Positions 1 to 4,929 of a stretch of DNA of 10,836 nt are shown here, one piece after another. Every line of letters begins with the position of its first letter. The stretch's first letter is position 1. Position numbers and translations under genes: made by a program. Below the pieces are notes generated by a model. That model did no database searches. It saw only the letters and a program-made list of their open reading frames with translations, and had not been told where the DNA came from. Source of the stretch: Solirubrobacterales bacterium (GTDB taxonomy: Bacteria > Actinomycetota > Thermoleophilia > Solirubrobacterales > 70-9); NCBI GenBank assembly GCA_030152505.1, contig JASLJO010000073.1, forward strand, positions 1 through 10,836, given 5' to 3'.

Positions 1-217
1 GACAGGCGTACGCGTAGCCGACCACTCTGCCGTCGCGTTCGGCCACCAGCCAGGGATAGGTCCTGGCGATGCCGGCGATCCGCTCTGCAAATCGAGCTGC
101 GTCCGGGGGCTCTTCCTCGAACGAGGTGGCCCCCGCCTCGACGTGCGGGGCGTAGATGGCTACACAGGCAGCCGCATCGCGGTGCGGGTCGGCGGTGCGG
201 ACGGTCGCTGGTTCCAT
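1..217 (-). CDS. GNAT N-acetyltransferase, phosphinothricin acetyltransferase-like (partial, C-terminus beyond window)
   Basis: Reading the minus strand from the ATG at 217 gives 72 codons with no stop before the left edge, so only the N-terminal part is present. The segment YPWLVAERDGRVVGYAYA (about residues 54-71) and the earlier ATSFEEEPP closely match the N-terminal half of Pat/Bar-type phosphinothricin acetyltransferases, which have TVNF.TEP followed by RYPWLVAE.DG. Family members transfer acetyl from acetyl-CoA to the amino group of phosphinothricin, methionine sulfoximine or related amino acids in the cytosol. The acetyl-CoA binding loop would lie beyond the edge, so activity cannot be judged. 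A GTG at 229 is an alternative start. The ATG is preferred because the divergent gene begins only 13 bp away, at 231. The family call is fairly sure; the substrate is inference. Confidence 0.85.
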   Translation of the reverse strand, partial: MEPATVRTADPHRDAAACVAIYAPHVEAGATSFEEEPPDAARFAERIAGIARTYPWLVAERDGRVVGYAYAC

Positions 218-222
218 AGGCT
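217..222 (+). promoter_or_regulatory. Candidate -10 element (TAGGCT) of a leaderless promoter for the 231 gene
   Basis: TAGGCT fits the actinobacterial -10 pattern TANNNT and ends 8 nt before the ATG at 231. That places the expected transcription start at or next to the start codon, and no Shine-Dalgarno sequence is visible upstream. No clear -35 is present, and such hexamers also occur by chance, so confidence is low. Confidence 0.3.
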
Positions 223-230
223 TCGCCACG

Positions 231-626
231 ATGAGCGTGGAATCCAATCAAGTGCTGCGACGGGCAATCGGGATCGTCTTCTCCGATGGCGGCCTGCTGG
301 CGCTGAGCGCGGTGCGGCCGCCGGGGTCGCGCACGCATGGCGACGAGCAGGTGGCCGCAGTCCTCTGTGGCCCGGACGGCGCTCCGGTTGAGGTGTCCGA
401 GACGCTGCTGTCGACCGAGTACGGGCCCGATGGCGTGCAGCGGCGCGCGACGCTGGAGCTGTGGATAGACGGCGACGAAGGGCAGCCGGTGCGCGGCGCC
501 GGGACGCTGATCAGCGCCGCCAAGGTGCGCCGACCGGGGATGGACTCCGACATCGCCTTCTTCCGCTGGTCGGTCGAAGGGCGCGACGGCCTCGGCCACT
601 ACGAGCTGGTCCGTGAAGATGGGTGA
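231..626 (+). CDS. Hypothetical protein, 131 aa, beta-rich, upstream partner of a HAD hydrolase
   Basis: I do not recognise this protein. The start at 231 is chosen because an upstream in-frame ATG (156) would run through the divergent acetyltransferase gene and adds residues that look like out-of-frame translation. The 131-aa product has no signal peptide, no transmembrane segment and no cysteine-rich motif beyond a single Cys. It alternates short hydrophobic stretches with Gly/Asp/Glu-rich turns, which suggests a mostly beta fold. The C-terminal WSVEGRDGLGHYELVRE (aromatic, glycine turn, then YELV) resembles the closing strands of lipocalin/AttH-like beta-barrels, but that is only an impression. 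Its 3' end overlaps the next gene by 8 bp (14 bp if that gene starts at the GTG), so the two are very probably co-transcribed and translationally coupled. Confidence 0.8.
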   Translation: MSVESNQVLRRAIGIVFSDGGLLALSAVRPPGSRTHGDEQVAAVLCGPDGAPVEVSETLLSTEYGPDGVQRRATLELWIDGDEGQPVRGAGTLISAAKVRRPGMDSDIAFFRWSVEGRDGLGHYELVREDG

Positions 627-1269
627 GCGAGTCGGCAGGATCGAGGTGGTGATCTCCGACTTCGGCGGCGTGCTGACCACGCCGCTGATCCAGTCGTTCA
701 TGGCCTTCCAGGACCAGACCGGGATCACGACCGAGACCCTGGGCAAGGCGATGGAGGCGGCCACTGAGGCCAACGGCGCTAACCCGCTCTTCCAAATGGA
801 GCGAGGCTTGATCACCGAGGTCGCCTTCCTGGAGAAGCTCACCGACAGCCTCGAGCCGCTGCTCGGGCACCGCCCGGAGATGCATCGCTTCAAAGAGATC
901 TACTTCGAAGCGCTCGAGCCGAATCCGCCGATGATCGAGTTGATGCGGGAGCTAAAGGCCGCCGGCTACCGGATGGCGATGCTGACCAACAACGTGCGGG
1001 AGTGGGAGCCGCTGTGGCGCTCGATGCTGCCGGTCGACGAGATCTTCGAGGCCGTGGTCGACTCCGGCTTCGTCGGCTGTCGCAAGCCAGAATCGAAGAT
1101 CTACGAGATCACCCTCGACCGCATCTCCCTCCCCGCCGAGTCCTGCCTCTTCATCGACGACGTCAAGGTCAACTGCGAAGGAGCGGAAAGAGCCGGCATG
1201 ACCGCCGTCCATTTTCAGGACAACGAGCAGGCGATCGGCGACGTGCGCGAAACTCATCAGTTGATTTAG
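619..1269 (+). CDS. HAD-IA family hydrolase (phosphatase/dehalogenase-like)
   Basis: The 216-aa protein carries the ordered HAD motifs. Motif I is SDFGGVLT with nucleophile D14, motif II is MLTNN with T123, motif III is the lysine in CRKPESK (K156 or K160), and motif IV is FIDDVKVN with D180 and D181. The residue two after the nucleophile is Gly, not Asp. This departs from the DxD of classic phosphatases and is seen in the DFGGV/DLGNV branch that includes YihX-like and epoxide-hydrolase N-terminal phosphatase relatives. Residues 17-110 form the helical cap typical of subfamily I. The length is normal for the family. ATG 619 is used; GTG 613 is an equally possible start and adds two residues. 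The gene overlaps the 131-aa gene upstream. The substrate cannot be assigned, so a small phosphorylated metabolite is only a general expectation. Confidence 0.92.
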   Translation: MGERVGRIEVVISDFGGVLTTPLIQSFMAFQDQTGITTETLGKAMEAATEANGANPLFQMERGLITEVAFLEKLTDSLEPLLGHRPEMHRFKEIYFEALEPNPPMIELMRELKAAGYRMAMLTNNVREWEPLWRSMLPVDEIFEAVVDSGFVGCRKPESKIYEITLDRISLPAESCLFIDDVKVNCEGAERAGMTAVHFQDNEQAIGDVRETHQLI

Positions 1270-1279
1270 GAGATCAACT
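1259..1279 (+). promoter_or_regulatory. Perfect 7-bp inverted repeat AGTTGAT-N7-ATCAACT across the HAD stop codon
   Basis: The arms (1259-1265 and 1273-1279) are perfectly complementary around the spacer TTAGGAG, which contains the TAG stop of the HAD gene. It sits in an AT-rich island unlike the surrounding coding DNA and is followed by T-rich TGTTTATT. It could be a weak intrinsic terminator for the HAD operon or an operator half of the control region for the small ORF at 1311. The dyad is seen directly; the role is inference. Confidence 0.45.
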
Positions 1280-1282
1280 TGT

Positions 1283-1297
1283 TTATTGCTCCAATAA
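1283..1297 (+). promoter_or_regulatory. Perfect dyad TTATTG-CTC-CAATAA, operator-like, abutting a ribosome binding site
   Basis: The 6-bp arms are perfectly complementary around a 3-nt centre, giving a 15-bp palindrome of the size and AT content typical of bacterial dimeric repressor sites. It lies four bases after the preceding dyad and its right arm runs into the Shine-Dalgarno sequence at 1296-1306. As RNA, CTCC (1289-1292) could instead pair with GGAG of the Shine-Dalgarno (1299-1302), so the dyad could also take part in a translational switch. The function is not known. Confidence 0.45.
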
Positions 1298-1306
1298 GGG
1301 AGGTGA
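1296..1306 (+). promoter_or_regulatory. Near-consensus Shine-Dalgarno for the 19-codon ORF
   Basis: AAGGGAGGTGA contains eight consecutive bases (GGAGGTGA) complementary to the usual 16S rRNA 3' end. The GGAGG core is spaced 7 nt from the ATG at 1311, which is ideal. It is the strongest ribosome binding site I can see in the window, where most genes have little or none. This is the main reason for calling the tiny ORF. Confidence 0.7.
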
Positions 1307-1310
1307 ACAG

Positions 1311-1370
1311 ATGGATGTCAGCAAACGTGAGCCCACGCTCCCGGCCCTTTCGATCATGAAGGGCACCTGA
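1311..1370 (+). CDS. Small ORF, 19 aa, function unknown (possible peptide, leader or gene remnant)
   Basis: The ORF encodes MDVSKREPTLPALSIMKGT and stops with TGA. It is supported by the near-perfect Shine-Dalgarno, the optimal spacing, the preceding AT-rich dyad-bearing region and the GC-rich hairpin starting 9 nt after its stop. The peptide has a charged N-terminal third (KRE), a short proline-containing hydrophobic middle (LPALSIM) and a basic KGT end. There is no signal peptide, no Cys or Gly repeat and no recognised RiPP core motif. No radical SAM, cyclodehydratase or peptide-export gene lies in the window. Alternatives are a regulatory leader peptide, a small bioactive protein, a RiPP precursor whose enzymes lie elsewhere, or the 5' stub of a decayed gene. 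I do not recognise the sequence. Confidence 0.5.
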   Translation: MDVSKREPTLPALSIMKGT

Positions 1371-1379
1371 CGCAGGCCG

Positions 1380-1414
1380 GGCCGGCGGCGTCGCGGCGAA
1401 GCGCGTCGCCGGCC
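1380..1414. terminator. GC-rich hairpin between convergent genes, likely bidirectional terminator
   Basis: GGCCGGCGGCG (1380-1390) pairs with CGTCGCCGGCC (1404-1414) through one G-U wobble. Inside, CGC (1392-1394) pairs with GCG (1401-1403) around a GGCGAA loop after a bulged T. It lies between the stop of the small ORF (1370) and the stop of the minus-strand gene (1414-1416). There is no T-tract on either side, as is common for actinobacterial terminators. Confidence 0.55.
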
Positions 1415-1869
1415 TAGTTGTCGGAGCCGGCGCGGTCCCAGATGTAGAGCTCGACGGCCTCTACCGCGAGCTCCATCAGGCGGGGCTGGGAGAGCAGGCC
1501 GAGGACGAGCTCGAGGGCGTCGTCTTCGGTGACGCCGGCGTCGACGGCCTCCTCACCGCGGAAGCCGGCGGCGAGCTTGAGTGCCTCGCGGCGGTTGTCG
1601 CCGAGCGAGCCGAAGGCGCCCATGAGGAAGTCGCGATTCGGCACCGGCTGACCGATCTCGAGCGAGCCGTGCCAGGCGGCGAGCATCGAGAGGTCGTGCT
1701 CGTCGAGCTCGGAGAGCGCTTTCGCGTAGTGGGTTTCAAGCTCGTCGTCGGGAATCTCGTCGACCCAGGACCGGACCGCCTCACCGAGGAGCTGGCGCCG
1801 GGCCTCGCGGCCGATCGAGTCGGAGATGGCGCGAATCGCGTCGGCGGGGTCTACAAAGCAGAGAGCCAT
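1414..1869 (-). CDS. Hypothetical protein, 151 aa, acidic and alpha-helical
   Basis: I do not recognise this protein. The start is the ATG at 1869. The frame stays open far upstream, but only because it overlaps the 1957 gene antisense, and translation beyond 1869 has no protein-like pattern. The product is rich in Leu, Ala, Glu and Asp and should be nearly all helix: a helix around residues 9-37, a motif DELETHYAKALSELDEHD (42-59), a loop with VPNRDFLMG (76-84), and C-terminal helices 94-106 and 115-143. There is no signal peptide or membrane segment, so it is probably cytosolic. It ends on the GC-rich hairpin shared with the convergent small ORF and is transcribed away from the helicase-nuclease genes. 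A TAGATT hexamer at 1886-1881 ends 11 nt before the ATG, which would give a very short leader. Confidence 0.8.
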   Translation of the reverse strand: MALCFVDPADAIRAISDSIGREARRQLLGEAVRSWVDEIPDDELETHYAKALSELDEHDLSMLAAWHGSLEIGQPVPNRDFLMGAFGSLGDNRREALKLAAGFRGEEAVDAGVTEDDALELVLGLLSQPRLMELAVEAVELYIWDRAGSDN

Positions 1870-1956
1870 TTGCTGAGCGCAATCTAGAGAGGGCCGAGGA
1901 CGGCAAAGCTGGGTGGGGCACGCCGGGGAGCTACCTATGCTGAGTCGCTTGCCGCC
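1870..1956. promoter_or_regulatory. Divergent promoter region between the 151-aa gene and the recombination nuclease genes
   Basis: This 87-bp spacer separates two divergent start codons. On the plus strand TATGCT (1936-1941) fits TANNNT and predicts a start site near 1948, leaving a leader of about 9 nt for the gene at 1957. On the minus strand TAGATT (1886-1881) predicts a start near 1874. Neither start codon has a Shine-Dalgarno sequence, and no convincing -35 hexamer is seen at proper spacing. The -10 assignments are by eye only. Confidence 0.4.
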
Positions 1957-4929
1957 ATGCCGCTGACACTGATCCACGGACCCCCCAATTCCGGCCGCGC
2001 GGGCCGTATCCAGGCCCTCTTCCACGAGGCGCTCGACCGCGGCCCCGTGCTGGTCCTGCCGACCCGCGACGACGTCTACCGCTTCGAGCGGCTGCTCTGC
2101 GGCTCGGGGGCGGTGCTGGGCGGCTCGGTCATGACCTTCGACGACCTCTTCCGCGAGGTGGCACGGGTCGCCGGGGTGCCGCCCGGCAGCGAACTGACGA
2201 CGGCTCAGCGACTGGCCGCCGTCGGCGCCGGGATCGCTGCCCGCCGCGACACGCTCGGGCCGCTCCGCCGCTCCGCCGCCCGTCCCGGCTTCGCGGTCCC
2301 CCTCGCGCGCCTGCTCGACGAGCTGCAGAGCGCCGGACTGGAGCCGGCCGCGCTGAGCTCGGCTGCGCGGACTCTCGAGTCCTCCGCCTACCTCGACGAT
2401 CTGACGGCGCTGTTCGCCGCTTATGCCGAGCTGCGCGACCGGCTCGGACTGCGCGACGTTCACGGCCTCGCCCAGGCGGCAATCGAAGCGCTGCACGCGG
2501 CCCCGGCCTCCTGGGGAGAGCGGCCGATCTTCCTCTACGAGCCCGGAGAGCTCACCGGCAACCAGCGGCGGTTGCTCGAGGGGCTGAGCGCGGCGACCGA
2601 GGTCACCGTCGCGCTCGCCTACGAGGAGAACCACCCCGCGCTCGCCGCGCGCAGGACCGCGATCGAGAGCCTCGACGAAATCGCAACCGCCAAGCAGGCG
2701 ACAAGCGGCCCCCAGGAACTCGAGCCCTTCCGCATTGATCCGCTGCTCGTCCACCTGCAGCGCGAGCTCGGCAAAGGCGAGCCGGCGCGGCGACGGCCGA
2801 GCGACGCCCTCGTGCTGCTGCGCTCCGCCGGTGAGCGCGGAGAGGCCGAGGCAATCGGGGCGGAGGTGGCGAAGCTGATCCAGGCCGGCGCCGATCCGGG
2901 GCAGATCGCGGTTGCCGTCCGGGACCCGGTGCGGCGAGGGCCGCTGCTCGGCGCGATCCTCGAGGCCTACGGCGTCCCAGTGGCACTCGAGGCGGAGGTG
3001 CCGGTGAGCGGCACCTCTGTCGGCGGGACGCTGATCGCCCTGCTCGAGGCGGAGCTCGGCGGCGGCCAGGCGAGCGACCTGTTGCGCTTCCTACGTGGCG
3101 CGTCCGGTGTCTCGCAAGATCGGGTGGACTGGTTCGAGCGCGCCGCGCGGCGGCAGCGGGTGCGAAGCGCGACCACCGCGCTGGCGCTGTGGGAGCAGCG
3201 ATACGAGCGGCTTCCGGCGGATCTGCTGCGCATTCGAGGAGCTGCCGCCGCGGGGCCCGCAGCGATGGCCGCTGCCGGCGCCGCCATCGCGGCGACAATG
3301 GCAGCGCGCCCGCTGCGGGGCGAGGGCGACGGGCCCGCGCCGCGACGCGGCGCGGGCGTGGAGCTGCGCGCCGCGGAGGCAATCGCCACCGCACTCAGTG
3401 ATCTGGCCGAGCTGCCGGACCTGGCGCCGTCACCCGCGGACCTGATCACGACGCTGCACGAGCTCCGCTTCAACGCCTGGAGCGGCCCGATCGAGGGCCG
3501 CGTGCGGATCGCCAGCCCCTACCGGCTGCGCGCCTCGCGCTTCGAGCACGTCTTCGTCGCCTCACTCCAAGACGGCGAGTTCCCGCGCCGCGACCGCGGC
3601 GAGGACCCCTTCCTCTCCGAAGGGCAGCGGCTGGCCCTCGACCTGCAGCCACGACGCGATCCCGAGGAGGAGGAGCGCTACCTCTTCCACGCCTGCCTGG
3701 CGCTGCCCAGCAAGCGCCTCTTCCTCTCCTACCGCGACAGCGACGAAGACGGGATCGCCGAACCTCGCTCGCCCTTCCTCGATGACGTCCGCCGCATGCT
3801 CGACCCGCCGCCGCCCGACGCCGAGATCGATCCGGTCGAGGCCGAGCTGACCATCGCCCGCGACCTTACCCAGGTCGGACTGTCGCCGGGAAGGGTGCCC
3901 TCGGAGGACGAGCTGGCAGGAGCGAGGGAGGCCGAGGCGGCGAGCCGCGCTCCGGGGCCGATCGCCAACCCGGCGGTGCTCACGGCCCTGGCCTCGGTGC
4001 CGGCGTACGGCGGCACGACGCTGGAGGGCTTCGACGTTTGCTCCTACCGCTGGTTCGTCTCACACGAGCTCGAACCGCAGCCACTCGACCCGACGCCCGA
4101 CCCGCTGGTCCAGGGCGGACTGATGCACGGCGTGCTCGAGCGGCTCTACCGCGAGCGGCCCGGCGGCGATCCCCTCCCCCGCCCCGACTCGCTCGAGGCC
4201 TGGGTCGGGCGGGCGCGGCAGCTCGTCGGCGAGCTCGCCGGCGAGCGAGGGCTCGGCGCCCCCCCGGCCGAGCGGGCGATCGTACGCCGAGTCGAGGGCC
4301 TGCTGGTGCGCTTCGTCGCCGCCGAGGCGGCGCGTCGGCCCGATGGCTTCGAGCCCTGGCTGCTCGAGGCCGCCTTTGGCGAGGACGAGGAGGCGGAGCG
4401 CCCCGCGCTCGAGATCGACGACTGGAGCCTGCACGGCGCCATCGACCGAGTCGACCGCGACCCCGCCGGCCGAGCCCTCGTCCTCGACTACAAGCTCTCC
4501 CGCACGGTCACCCCGCTCGGCAAGTTCGAGGAGCAGGCCAAGCTCCAGCTGCAGCTCTACCTGATCGCCGTCGCCGAGCGCTGGGGGGCCGACGCGGCCG
4601 CCGGTCTCTACCACCCCCTGCGGGGAACCTCGCGCGATTCCCGCCGCCCGCGCGGGGCGGTGCGCGAGGACCTCGCGCCGGAGCTCGGCTCCTACGGCCT
4701 CTACGACAACGACCTGCTCGACAGCGAGGGCTTCGAGCAGATGCTGGCCGATGCCCGGCGCCGCGCCGGCGAGATCGTCGCCCGCATGCGCCGGGGGGAC
4801 ATCCGCCGCGACCCCGGTCCGCGCCAAGCTCTGCGCGGACACGACGTCTGCCCCGCATTCTGCGACTTCGCGCCGATCTGCCGCCGCGACCGGGCGCCGG
4901 CGGAAGACCGGGACCAGGACGAGCGGTGA
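1957..4929 (+). CDS. AddB/AdnA-like helicase-nuclease subunit: degenerate motor plus Fe-S RecB-type nuclease
   Basis: This 990-aa protein is the non-motor partner of a RecBCD/AddAB-class end-resection complex. Its N-terminus has a Walker A remnant, GPPNSGRAGR (8-17), in which the catalytic Lys is Arg and the next residue is Ala. The Walker B position, near IFLYEPGELT, lacks DExx. A motif V-like block RASRFEHVFVASLQDGEFP ends at P543. The motif VI region reads ACLALPSKR instead of VALTRA. The motor therefore looks vestigial. The C-terminal PD-(D/E)XK nuclease is intact: H724 in GGLMHGVLERLY, D830 in GAIDRVD, D844 and K846 in VLDYK, and Q864 and Y868 in QLQLY. C695, C965, C969 and C975 match the AddB four-cysteine iron-sulfur layout. 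An Ala/Gly/Arg-rich linker spans about residues 425-470. The stop overlaps the next gene's GTG by 4 bp, so the two are coupled. AddB versus AdnA naming is unsettled. Confidence 0.9.
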   Translation: MPLTLIHGPPNSGRAGRIQALFHEALDRGPVLVLPTRDDVYRFERLLCGSGAVLGGSVMTFDDLFREVARVAGVPPGSELTTAQRLAAVGAGIAARRDTLGPLRRSAARPGFAVPLARLLDELQSAGLEPAALSSAARTLESSAYLDDLTALFAAYAELRDRLGLRDVHGLAQAAIEALHAAPASWGERPIFLYEPGELTGNQRRLLEGLSAATEVTVALAYEENHPALAARRTAIESLDEIATAKQATSGPQELEPFRIDPLLVHLQRELGKGEPARRRPSDALVLLRSAGERGEAEAIGAEVAKLIQAGADPGQIAVAVRDPVRRGPLLGAILEAYGVPVALEAEVPVSGTSVGGTLIALLEAELGGGQASDLLRFLRGASGVSQDRVDWFERAARRQRVRSATTALALWEQRYERLPADLLRIRGAAAAGPAAMAAAGAAIAATMAARPLRGEGDGPAPRRGAGVELRAAEAIATALSDLAELPDLAPSPADLITTLHELRFNAWSGPIEGRVRIASPYRLRASRFEHVFVASLQDGEFPRRDRGEDPFLSEGQRLALDLQPRRDPEEEERYLFHACLALPSKRLFLSYRDSDEDGIAEPRSPFLDDVRRMLDPPPPDAEIDPVEAELTIARDLTQVGLSPGRVPSEDELAGAREAEAASRAPGPIANPAVLTALASVPAYGGTTLEGFDVCSYRWFVSHELEPQPLDPTPDPLVQGGLMHGVLERLYRERPGGDPLPRPDSLEAWVGRARQLVGELAGERGLGAPPAERAIVRRVEGLLVRFVAAEAARRPDGFEPWLLEAAFGEDEEAERPALEIDDWSLHGAIDRVDRDPAGRALVLDYKLSRTVTPLGKFEEQAKLQLQLYLIAVAERWGADAAAGLYHPLRGTSRDSRRPRGAVREDLAPELGSYGLYDNDLLDSEGFEQMLADARRRAGEIVARMRRGDIRRDPGPRQALRGHDVCPAFCDFAPICRRDRAPAEDRDQDER
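3333..3357. repeat. 12-bp perfect inverted repeat with single-base centre inside the AddB-like gene
   Basis: GCCCGCGCCGCG (3333-3344) and CGCGGCGCGGGC (3346-3357) are perfectly complementary around A3345, giving a 25-nt near-palindrome. It encodes GPAPRRGAG in the low-complexity linker at residues 459-467. Such a linker tolerates insertion, so it may be a remnant of a palindromic element, or simply the result of GC-rich Pro/Arg/Gly codons. Confidence 0.5.

Noticed and set aside
226..240. 5-bp dyad CCACG-ATGAG-CGTGG over the start of the 131-aa gene
   Set aside because: The arms are short and GC-rich, and half lies in coding sequence; chance cannot be excluded and nothing else supports an operator.
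1870..2754. A long N-terminal extension of the minus-strand 151-aa gene
   Set aside because: The extension is antisense to the 5' part of the AddB-like gene and lacks protein-like composition. The ATG at 1869 has a plausible promoter and gives a compact helical protein.
2995..3017. 8-bp inverted repeat GAGGTGCC-N7-GGCACCTC in the AddB-like gene
   Set aside because: It is short, intragenic, and explained by ordinary Val/Pro/Gly/Thr codons with no unusual codon use.
4207..4245. Overlapping palindromes around CGGCGAGCTCGCCG and CTCGCCGGCGAG
   Set aside because: They arise from repeated GGC-GAG-CTC-GCC codons in a Gly/Glu/Leu/Ala segment; there is no sign of function.
4038..4925. A 296-codon N-terminal extension of the AddA-like frame
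   Set aside because: It is an out-of-frame reading of the nuclease domain of the AddB-like gene, made of Arg/Pro/Ala-rich sequence with no motif. The GTG at 4926 puts the helicase Q motif at the correct distance from the N-terminus.
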